Shown: piece after piece, positions 49,453 through 61,400 of the stretch
How the letters are laid out: every line of letters begins with the position of its first letter
Position numbering within the stretch: position 1 is the stretch's first letter
Source of the DNA: Strix aluco
Taxonomy: Eukaryota > Chordata > Aves > Strigiformes > Strigidae
Direction of reading: 5' to 3'
NCBI RefSeq assembly: GCF_031877795.1
Contig: NC_133955.1
Coordinates: forward strand, 1,798,001-1,862,000
Length of the DNA stretch: 64,000 nucleotides
Translations under genes and position numbers: made by a program
Notes under the pieces: generated by a model
The model's database searches: none
Told to the model about the DNA's origin: nothing
Seen by the model: the letters and a program-made list of their open reading frames with translations, nothing else

Positions 49453-52400
49453 AGGCAGGAACATTTGTAGGAGCAATTTTTTTTGAGATTTCCTTTACTC
49501 AAAGTCTCATGAGGAAGGCAAAAATTTAACACTGGCCTGGGCACCATCAGAGGCTCATCCATGCCCATAGCTCTGGCATCAAAGCCTTGTCTAACAGGGC
49601 CCAAGGTAGGGATCCAACTCCCAGAGCCAAGTGGTCAAGCCAGCTGCCTCCACACTGTGAGGACAGGGCCCTTTGTGCCCTTCCCTGCTTCATGTGCTCG
49701 GTGGCCAGCACCAGGCTTCAGGAGTCTTAGCACTGGCCATTGCCTTGCGTGAGCTGATGCCACAGGATTGATGCAGCCAGCATGTTGCAGCCCATCACAG
49801 CCAGTTCTGCAAAACCCCTCCCAGATACCCATTTCAGGACAGCCCCACTACAAGGACATGTGTGCCCTCCCACCACAATGCTGGGAGCACATGGTTTCAG
49901 CTGGTCTTTCAATTCTCAGCCTATACACTGGCATCACAGCACAGGGAGCTGGAGAGCAGGGGAGAGGGCTGGGGCAGAAGAGGAGTAAGATCCTCTCTCA
50001 GGCCCCAGTGTTTCTGCCAATCCACCCAGATATTTGGCCGCAGGATGTTGAAGAGACAGCATTATGTCAATGCCAGCATTATGTCTCCAGCAGCACCTAG
50101 CACTACCCTACACCCAAGAAATAGAAGAGGGCAATTTTGTGCACTTCTTTCCCAGCCGAGATAGTTAATAGTTGGCCATGCCACAAAGCAGAATGGTTTA
50201 AACTATTTTTGGGGCAGGTTGAATACAATAGAAAACCAAACTTCTGTTCCATAAAAGCACCTGCCAAGCCGAACTCTAAATATAAATCATCCGCAGTGCC
50301 AGACCATCCCAAGCTAGTTCTGCTCCGGAGTGAATTACTGCTTTCCATTCCTGCTTGAGCGTATTAAATGTATTCAGCCTTGTCATGATGTGATTGTTCC
50401 TTCTCTGACTTGTTTTGGCACAGAGTGCACCATCTCCAAGATGAGTGAGCTGAAAAGCAAAGCCTGGACACTGTCACATTACTAAGCAGGTGTTAGGTTA
50501 TCACAGGATTTTCTCCTCTTGAGGCAGCCACTCTGCAGATGTTGTATTAATCCTGTTTGCAATTTTCAGGGCCCTGCTTAAGGTTCTTTGAAAATCCCAG
50601 CCTGCACAGGTAGCCCTCTATCTCGACAACAGCTTCTCACAGTCATGACTAAAGTAGTGCCACAAACCAGATTAAAAAAGCAAAGTGCAAACCTTAAGGG
50701 AGGTTCTGCTGCCCATCACTGCAATGGGCAGCTCCCCTCTGGGCAAGGCAGGCAAATAAGAGCATCCTGTATCCCTGCGATATGCCTCCCCACTGGTCCG
50801 CCTTCACAGCATGACAGGGCACCTGAATCCGTGATAAAATGCACAGGGACACCTTTCTTATTTCCCCACAACTGTCCCCCCACCTCTCATGTCTCTCAGT
50901 CATTCTGCTTGAGGGAGGACCCTGCTGACCTGTCTGCTGGGGTCCGAAGTGTGTGAAAGACAGCAGTGACAACTCAGAGGTATCTCTGCCAGCTCTGGGC
51001 TGAACACAACCATCGCTCTTTGTTTGGCCAAAGATTTGCCAAAGTCTTTTGGGGCTGGACGCAGTTCCCCATACAGGGGCTTTAAGTGCAACCTGAGATA
51101 GCCTGTGGTATCTCAGATGTCCCCGTGGTGAGCAGATACAACACAGGACCCATGGGAGATCCTCAGAATGGTGGCTGGAAGCCAGGGTGACTGCAGGGTC
51201 AGTGCAGACAAGGTCCCAGTTGGCTGGATGAAGCAGCTGCTGTTTGGATCCTGCTCTGGTGGGGGACTGACCCTGGACAGACAGACTCCACCTAATCCTT
51301 CACAGTACAGCAGTGCTGACAGCTGGACCCCAGTGTTGAAGGCACAGGTGAAAATCTGGGAATAACACACAGCTAAAATGGTGTTTTTCTCTGACAGTTG
51401 TCAAATGACTGGAGTCAACACTTCTGCCAGCTGTCAGCACCCCAGCAGCCCATCACAGGAGCCAACAGGGAGCTGAGAACCAGGGAAGCACAGGAGTCCA
51501 GCTCCAGCATCCCTCAGCTTTTTAGGGTTCTCTGCTCCAGAGCAGAGGGGACGGGCACACGATTCCTAACGCCAGCATGACCTGACAGCAGCAAATGCTG
51601 GGCACAGACAGCCTCAGACCGGGCAAAGCCTGAGGATGCCAAGGACACTCCCTTCCCCCATACTGCTGGTGCCTGTGCAGGGCACACCCTTGCTGTGCTG
51701 GGCAAGAGTTGTGCTCACTGCACTCAGGTGACTGGTACCTGTGGAAAAAAACTACAGTGAGAGACAGCCCAATGCCTCACATCCAGAACTGCAGCTGGAT
51801 TCAGAGATTTTTAACCCATTTTAAATCCAAATCAGGCAGTATGAGGAGGGCTGATACCCACATAATATGAGTCACATGGGCCAAAAAGAAAAGCTATAGA
51901 TTGTTCTGCTTGAAAATCAGGATAGCCAGGACAGTTAGAATGCTGACACTAAATCAGCACTCTGGTGTCAGTGCTTGGTTGCCCAGCCTGGGTTCACGGG
52001 GTAGCTCTGAAAGCAACACTTGTAAGAGAAGGGCAGTGATGCTTGAGGAGAAACTTTGCCTCACAGTGCACAAGCCAAATGGGAACATTCACAGCAGCCC
52101 ACCTTCTCGTGTCTGTCGACCAGCGTTGCAACACACAGCTGGCACCAGAGCTAACTCAAGCAGTGTCAGAGATGCCAGAACTGAGCCTTCCACCCATTTC
52201 AGGCATGAGAACACAGCCTTGGCTCTTTCAGTTGTTTATGACACTGAATTGTCTTTGCCGGTTGGTCATGGTGGCTGGGAGTGTTTAGAAAGTGCCATTT
52301 AAACACAGGCTTCTGCAGCACAGCCTTTCCAAACCAAATGTGGAAGGGCCAGCACTTGAGTGTTTCTGGGGACTGTTTCCCAAGACAGAGCACTGCCTGC

Positions 52401-55400
52401 CCTGGTCCCTCCTGCCAGCTCCCAGGCTGACACGGCTCCTAGCCCTTGAGCAGCAGTTTAGAGGCCAGGGAGCCATGCTCATCACTGCTGTGTCTGGTTG
52501 CAGGTTGAGACTGGTGTTTCTCACTGCAGGTGGGCTGCACACACGTTCTCCACAGCTTGTCACAAGTCCATGCATAGGCCTCACACACACTCCATGCTTA
52601 CAGCCCTATCGAGCTCTTTGTAGTGGTCCAGACCTTGCTGGAACCTGGGCTGCAATCCTGACCACCCCACAGCAAAGGGTGTTGGGGATCTACACAGGTG
52701 TAAGTAGTGTTTAAAGCAAAACAAGGTACAAGGGAGAGCTGAGTCTGGGAAGCAGCTTGGCTGGGTTCAACAGACCACAGCACTCACTGTGGTAAACATG
52801 ATCTTGGGGGTCAGGGGGAGTTCAGGACTGGCTGCAGCATGATGGTGCAAGGATGCTGGTGTAGGGCATGGTGCTGTACACGACCAAGATGGAGATGGGG
52901 CTTCTCCTCACCTCTTGGCCAGGCTCTGCTAAAGGGAGAACCTCTGTCCTCAACACCTTCCCTGGATAAATCCCACCTGGGATCTTAACTCTTGGAGAAC
53001 TGCATGCTTCATCTTCACAGAGCTTTCTAACAAATATTAGAGAAGCACTCCCTTTCCACGAGGTCAAGGATTTGGGCATAAAGCCATCAGCTTGCATCTG
53101 GCAGAGTAAATCCTCATTTTCCTCTGACTTAAGATCTTTTTTTTACCTTCTGGGTAAGAGAAATCAGTTATCACTGGAGCTAACAGTCTGCTCTGAGGAA
53201 TCACAGGCAGGAAGACACAGGCTTCACATCTAAGTCTTTCCTATTATTTCTTGCCAGCAAACGTCTTGTGCTTTTCCAGGAATTTTACGGGATCTGTCCA
53301 GAAGTGCCAAATCAGGTACAAGCCTACATACCCTAGAAACTGGATTCCTGTTCTTTGAGAGAATGACGCAATCTGCAGCACTGACATTTGCCAAGTCCAA
53401 GAGGTCACATGCAAGGGGAGGAAGCCCATGTAAAAGTCTCCAAATGCCAAGCGCTGCTCCCTCTGCCAGCTCTTTGCTTGAGCATTGGTCTCTCACTGAC
53501 CCTTGAGCCACCTCTCTGCCCTAGCACGTGGGTTTTCAGATCGGGACACGCACGGCCCTGGAGATAACACAGACAGCTTCAAAGTCATGTGCCAGTGAAA
53601 TACAGAAACTTGTCATCTTTCCACCAGGGGCAGACAGGGAACTGCTGTTAAGGCAGTCCTGTGTTTAAGCACAGCCCAGCACCAAGACCAGGGTTCCCAT
53701 GGGGCCATAGACCTTTCTCACAGTGCTCACGTCTGGCACGCCGCAGGGTCCCATGCTGGTAGCTTGCCCATGAGCAGAAAAAGGATCCACTTGTGATGCG
53801 CAGGGTAACCAGGTTTCATTCTGAAAAAACAGTTTCCTAGAGCAAAAAATGCTCTTCATCAAATGCAACAATTTCAAGGCAACACGCAGATGTGGTTGAA
53901 ATTTTTGAATGAAAACATATTGGAGATGTTTGAATCTGAAGGATTTGTTTCAATTGGGGTTTCATTTTACTTCTGATTTTTCCAGATTCAGCCTCAGGTT
54001 AATATGTGCAGGTGCTGTCTGTCATTAAATATTGCATTGTCATGTTGGCTTTTAGTGAATGAAATGTTTTGATGTCAGCATAAAGCATTTCAATCAGCCA
54101 TTCTGACATTTTCAACTAGAAAATATATCAGAATTTTTCCCCTGTAAAATATTTCTAGATTTTGCTTTCTTATTCCAGTTAGTGACAGACACAAACTCCA
54201 GTAGTGCGTCTCCTCCAACCCTCTAGTTCACATGTACTGATTTATTTGCTAGTCTCAGGACTTTGAAACCAGACTCTGCCCCATACATCAGCTGGTGTGT
54301 GCGCCCCCCCCCCCCGAGATATGACTTGCCAAGGGGAAAGGCAGCCTGGCCCAGCACTCTTCCAGTACTGCCTTGCCCCCATCAGCAGCTTTTGCCTCCA
54401 CCTCAGGTCACACACCGTTTGTGACCACACAGCCTGCCTGATGCTTTCTCTGATTTTTTGCCAGCCAGAGAACTAATAGGAATAACTGGACGCTGCCAGA
54501 TCCTCTCAAAGTGAAAGAAACCGGCGTGGTTACATACACTTCTGGTCAAGTCTAGGCTATCAGTTTCCTGTGCGCCATCCTTGGGCGCCTCCATCTCCTT
54601 TCAGTGGGTCTGAAAGTAAATGGAGTGGGGCTGGAGGTCATGGTCGGTGATTCCTGAGCAACACTGGGTGGGTCTGAAGTTGGCAGTGAGGGGAGGAGCT
54701 GTGCAATGAAGAGAAACACAACAGAGGCTGCTGCTCTGGGCCAGAGGTGCAGGGGTCTCTCATGTGCACAAATTAACTATGGGCACCTTAGAAAAAGTCC
54801 AGCAGTGCTTTCAACTCCCAAGCAGAGGTGGGATTCAGTATTCAGAGAGCTTTTTTCTCTAATTCAAATACTGCCTCTCCTTAGACTTCCAGCTGATGCT
54901 TTTCCAGGATATGTGGGGCCAAACGCACTTTGTACAGACTTTGTGCAGCCAAAGCAAGAATGTGGCTGACAGTGGTTGCACGTGCCCCTGATATGCCGTT
55001 GGAAGCATGTCTATGACACGTGTGTGCAGACCACACTAGCCTAATGCCTGCTTCTAGTCTGCTCCAAAAAGGATATCCAGAGCTCACAGCAAATGCTCTG
55101 AATCAGTCATGGGTACCAAGCTGGTAGTCCAAAAGCCCGTCCCAGTCAAAGACACACTCAGGAAGCGTTTGGGCCACAGGATTATCCACACATACTGGCC
55201 CAAAAGGAAAGCTGGCCAGCAGGAAGCTGTCATCCAGCACAGTCAGGCTATTGCTTTCAGACACTGGCTCATCAAAACTCACCAAGAGCCACTGGGAGCA
55301 ACAAGACTTTCAGGAATATCTTCTTCTGCGTTGCCTGGCTGTACACCCATGCCTCAGCTCCTAGGAATCAGTGGTTTAGGCACTCTTGAGCCAGATGTAG

Positions 55401-58400
55401 CATTAGACAATCACCCTGAATAGTCACAGGTAGACCTATCCTCCCTTAATTTGTCTTGTATCCTTGTCTTCTGTCTTTATAGGGGGACTCTACAAAATTC
55501 TTTATCAGCAATTTGTAGCTAAAAAATACATCATTCTAGTGCATCAAACCAGCGTCATCTTCTCTGTCACACCTCTCCTCACACATCTCTTTGCCAGGCA
55601 GAGGAGTCCTGGTATCTTCACCACTACACTGGCCCAGCTCCTTAGACCCTGTTCCCTCTCCTGTGATCTGTCTGCTCCCTTAGTGTCTGCTTTTTTGGTA
55701 CAGTCCAACAAGCCATGCTTTTCAGGTGAATCATTTACTCTCCCAGGAGTATCTCTGTAGCAATTCACTTCTGTTCCCACCACGTGGGCTCCAACAGGGG
55801 CTCAACCATTGTGCTCCCACTGCTTCCTCCCACATTAACTGTGCAAGTGGCACAGGGGGGCTGCAAAGCCCTTTACTGCCCTGAAGAAAACACAGGCCTG
55901 TGCACACTGCAGTGTGCAGTGTAAACTGCCCACAGAGGTCTTCTTGGAGGGACTTAGCAGGGACCTGGAGCAGGCAGGGCAGACCTTAATGAACAAGGTA
56001 CCTGCTCAGGCACTGCGGGTTGCAGAACTGCTGGCAAGTGACTCTGCCATGGAGATTCTGGCTCCCTAGAACAGCCTTGTGGCTCACAACCATGCTTGGC
56101 TTGCCTTGACCCGCTTTCTACCCTTCTGCATTGCTCTTCCTGAGACACAGCACCATGCCCCCCAGCCAGCCCTCAGATGAGTGTGGCTAGTGTCCCAGAG
56201 TAGAGCTGGGTAAGAGTTTCTCAACACATTTGTCTTCATAAATATCCTGCCTTAATCAAAGCAGAAGAGGCCAACTTGAAAGCACAATATTTCTATACTC
56301 AGCTGATTTCAAGGACATTTGCGTGGGGAATGTGACAGATGCACCAATTGCATTTGTTTGCTGTTTACTGCTCATTATCTCTTTCAAAAGGCTTTGGCTG
56401 GGCAGCAAAGAGGAAGATGCTCCTGGGTTTACCTCTGCCTGGTAGCTGTTCCGGGTGTTAAGAGGATACCTACTCTGGCAGGGTGTTCCAGGACAGCGAC
56501 TGTTCCCAGACAGGTCTGTTCCCAAGGAGCCCAGCAAGTGGGGAGCTAGAGCCCAGCAGAGACCTGGAGAAGGGCAGGGAAAAAACCCACAATCAGGACA
56601 CAAGGGAATGTGTCTTTCCAGGGATCTAGTGGAGACCATTTAGCTGCTAAAAGTCGGGACATTGCTGGGCTGTGGCTGATCCAAAGAACACAGCGGGCAG
56701 AAAGGACATTTGCTTGCAATCTTATTTTTCTTGCTTTAAGAAAAAAAAAAAAAAAGGTCCTTGCTCTCATTCATACCCCAATATTTCTTTTTCGTTTAGA
56801 GGTTCTTTTGGTTTTGGTGTACTCACACTAAGGAAAAAGTTCATGTTGACCCAGCTCCAACACTGGTCAACTCTGAATCCCATTTATGTGAGGTAAAAAC
56901 ATAAAAAGAGTTTTAAAGAAGTTGTTCTGCTTGGACACTTCCACAATAGAAAGTATTTTTCTTTACAAATGACTTTTGGTTTAGACTGTTCTTTCTGGGA
57001 TTATTTTTTTAAATGTCAAAACTGGAGGGGGGAAAAAAAAAAAACCAATACATTTTTGATCAACTCAAAATAATTGTTTCTGGACTTCTGTTTCATGGGA
57101 ATGACCTAAAATATGAACTTGCAGAATGGTACCAGAAATGGAAGATATGGTCCTTGCCCAACATCCAAGCCAAAGCAGCCTGCTGCACTGACTGCTCCGT
57201 CTGCAGGGTGAAAGCAGAGGGCCTGGGGGGAGGCTCCATCAGCCTCCCCCTCAGTTTGGTGTACAAGATTCCCCTACACCAGTCAAAGCAGCTCTGTGCT
57301 AATGGGCACTTCTGCACCCATAGGCCAGAAGATGTCAATGCCCATCATGTTCGTAAGAGCTATATCCAGCAATACAAGCCATCTTCTCCCTGCCTTGTCA
57401 CAGCACAAGCCATACAGACTTTTCTCTGGCAACTAAGACAGTTGCAGCCAGGAGACGGAACCCATGAGAAAAATGTCTAGGAGCACATTTAGCAAGATTC
57501 ACATTTTGCCTTTTTGGAAGAAATGCCCCCATGTTCTGATCCAGGTTTCATCTTTGCCTCATGGCACGGTGACTTCTGGAGGCAGGTCCTTGCTGCTTCT
57601 CAGCCGTATGTCTTCCATGTGGCTGCAGCCTGTTCTGCCAAGCAATCTGCCCTTCTCCCTACCCTTGGCTGAGCACCCCACACCTTCCTTTCTCCTCTGC
57701 TGTCAAGGGAGAGCCCTTCTCCTGGCAGACCCTGTGGGCCTGGGAGGAGATGGTATTCACTGACAGCCCTGACCTGGCAGATGGTTTCCAAAAGTTATTT
57801 CTTCTTGTTCTCACATCAACCATTCCCAGGGGTAGAAATTCATTACACCTCTGCTCAGTCCCTTTCTGCTGTCATGCATGGAGAGCACATAACATGGTGC
57901 AGAGCCAGGGCAGCTACCGGTGGAGCTGGAAGTGGAGTAGCCAGAGTGGCGTGAGAGTTGTGCTTGCCGTAGATTACTGCTTTTCACTGCACAGACCAGA
58001 CTTCTGAAGACCTGATGGTGCAGGGATGGGCTTAATCTCACCCTGGCAAACTGGCCTTGGCTGAGTCTTTATTATTGAAACATTGTGGAGATCTCGGATA
58101 GGGCCTACACATGGGGGATGATCTAAAATGACTGATCTATTTTCAAACATGGAGAGGTGGGAGTAGAAGCACGTTCTGCTTTTGCCTATTGCAGTGATAT
58201 GGGATTGAAGCAGGGCTGGTGCCTCCAGATATGGTGTAATGCAAATGAGCTCTTACTGCTTTGATCTCTTTATCTTCCCTTTCTCCTTTTCTTTATGGAG
58301 ACTACCTTTAGCGCAGTTTTCAACCTGCAGGCTTTTAGGAAAAATTTCAGCTGGTTCTATGGCTCCAAGTACCATTCTATCCTCAGCCCCAGCTTTACCC

Positions 58401-61400
58401 CAAGCAATTCAGGCATTTTGTGGTGATCTCGGAGATTTCAAGATAAAGAGGAAAGGAGATAACAAGAACCTTTATGAATCACTCTAGTATAATCCGAAGA
58501 ATTTCTAAAAGCATCATTTATTGCCTTTGGGCTTCTTTTCTAAAGGTGGTGTAATTGTGCGTTTTTCACTGGAAGCTAATGAGAGTGGCCAGAAGGTAGG
58601 TAGAGACATTGCTCATCACCTAGTGATTTCAGAGAGACAAGAGTGTTTCATGCCTTACAAGAACAGGTCTAGCGTTGGACCTTTCCAGGATAAGGATGGG
58701 AATTTTGGTCTGGTTTGTACAGTTCCCCCAGAAATCAGACTGCTGGACTGGGAGGCCTTAGTGCTGTAATTGTGCAATTAATTAATCAAGAGGATACCAG
58801 GTCATTAGCTTCTCCCCATAATCATAAGAATTTCTGCTCAAACTGCCTGAGTGTAAGGAAGGTCTTTTTTATGGTCCAGGAACCCGTGTGTTCAGCAGCA
58901 ACACTGAGAGGAGCTAGATTGAGTCCGTGCTGGGAAGAGAACCCATTAATATCCTGAACATCTTGAAAAATGCAAAGATATTCATATAGTGGAGCGATGT
59001 AGGGCTTGAGAAGCTAGTCACCATTTGGGATTCTTAGTAGCTTCCTGTAGGCTCAAAACCTGAGGATAGCAGTTAGATATGTTGAGATGACCTTGTCTCC
59101 TTACAAAAGAGGACCACAGGGTCCATGTCCCTAGATACTGAAAATCCTGTCCAGTGGCTTGAGCAATGTCTGTCATCACTTCCAGCTGTTGCCACATGCA
59201 CAGGATTTCACTGAGGTATGAAAGAAGCCAGAAACCTATAGAGTACCCCACTGCTGACTCCCTGAAGGTCTGTCCCTTGAACCACACCCTGAGCTTGCAG
59301 AAACCTTGTAGATCAAAGATCTGCTTGAAGGCAGCTACTTCCCCCTGCTCTCGTGGGAGGAGGCCACAGGCATCTCATCATGCTGAGTGACAGAGGGACC
59401 GCTGGAGAACACCTCAGGGTACTGAAGCCAGTGACCAGACTTTGTGCCCCTTTGGAGTACAGAGAGAGATGACTGGGGAATGTTTTCTCCCAGCCATAGC
59501 TAGGAGCTGCTCTTTCTGTAGGAAATCTCCCAGTCCTAGGATGGCCTGCTGGAGAGCACCGTCTCTCTGCCAGTCACATGTACTTTGCAGATCTTGAGTC
59601 AGATGTACACGTGGCTCTGAAGGCTATGTGCTTGGTCTCAGCCAAAACTGCAGATTTCACCTTCAAACCCTCCTGTCTGAGAAGTCGAAGTCTTGTGTTA
59701 CTCCAGTGTGGCTTCAACCTGGTTTGCTTTAGGTCTGTTGACTTCTGCTTGTGTTAATTCACATTAGATGCATCTCTGGGGAAACACTTTGCTTATAGTC
59801 TGGGAAGAGGTATATCAGGAGCTTTGCGGGTGATGGGCAGGGTTCATTGCTCCCCAATTTTGTGGGAAGCTTTTAGACACCTTGAGTTTGTGTGAGACGC
59901 AGCAATGCCACTGTCCCTAGAAGTACATCCATCCTGGGGATATTGCTTAGGCCTATCTTGGGCAAGTATCACAGGGCGCCCTTCATGCAGGCCCACATAT
60001 TGTAGCATAAAAAACTTCCCTCTTGGCCTAAGAGCATGCACTTCTACAAGGTCCCACAGGTGCCTTCACCAGAGCTGAGTCTGCTGGGACTGTGCTGGTC
60101 CCCACAGGGACATCAATGGCTCCATGTTTCAGAGCGCCAGCACCACAGCCTGCATCCCACCTGCCCGAACAATTATGCCAAAGAAAAATTCCTTTGATCT
60201 TTAAAGCTCATATCATCCCTGAACTAAAACACTGCGGTAATCATCTCATAGCACTGGTAGAAAGCATGGCAGACAGTCCTACTGGGGTACCCAAAGCATG
60301 GTGTGTGTCACATCATTTTTTGGTAAGGAAGATCAGCTAATCAGTGAATAATCAAAGGTTGTTCATGAAAGAAGGCGACATCAAAGCAAATAATTTAAGG
60401 AACCCCTCGAGGGCCAGAGGAGTTGTAAGGTCTGAGGCTGAATCACATGAGCTCAGTTTCCATGAACTGTGTCTCAGTTTTCCTGCAGGTACAAGTTAGA
60501 AATGCTTACGATAAATGTTTAGAATTAGTTGAGGAAGGGGGGGATGTTAAATCACACTAATTACAGACATGATGGCTTTGGTGCAGTGCCATTTGAAAGC
60601 ATATGTAATTTCAAAACTTAATGCAAGAGGCCTTAAAAGACATTGCTTCATGGGTAAATGGGGGTGATACCAGAACAGAGTTTCAGTTCCGGGAGTAGTA
60701 GGGTAGCTCAACTTACTGTCAGCATTTCAGACCACAGCCATGCAAAACGATTTGACAGTGAAAGGTTTCGTGCCTTTAGTTGATAGCTTGCAGGCCAGTC
60801 ACTGGGGAAAGAGGAACACGGGAGCTCTGGGACAGGAGAGGAATGGCTTGTCTCAGTGACTAATGCACTGTGGTGTCATGAACTCAAAGGCAAGAATCTG
60901 GACAGTTCCTCTGGTGGTCATACATTGCAAGCCTGGGTGAAGTTGCAGCACCCCATTTCCTCTCCTACCTTTCTAATTTCTTAGAGTTAAAGGATCTGAA
61001 TTATGTTCTTTGTGAATTTCTATAATGCCTGCTATGGTACAGTCCCCATCTTTGCAGTGGTTTCTCCACTGCAAATTACAATAGCCATGCTTAGATATGA
61101 GTGACCCAACACTTGTTTGACTCCACTGGATGCTAGTCACTCAAAAGAGACAGCTATTTTGGAAAGTCACAGTCACTGACAGAGGTGAGAAATGTCAGAG
61201 GAGCCTCTAATCCATTCAGTCCACGAATCCCTAATCCTTCTGCCAGATGTTGCTGAAAAAACAAAAATGCAAAAAGGTTCAAATACCATGGGTTCCTTTT
61301 AACATTAACTAAATGTAGCTAGTTGAAGTAACCACCCCCAAACACTTGAAGAGATAAATAGCTTCTCTGATTACTCTGACAGAAAGCATTTCCACTCTTG

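Noticed and set aside
60465-60530. TGTGTCTCAGTTTTCCTGCA, MIR-like core
   Set aside because: A single short match without the rest of the element.
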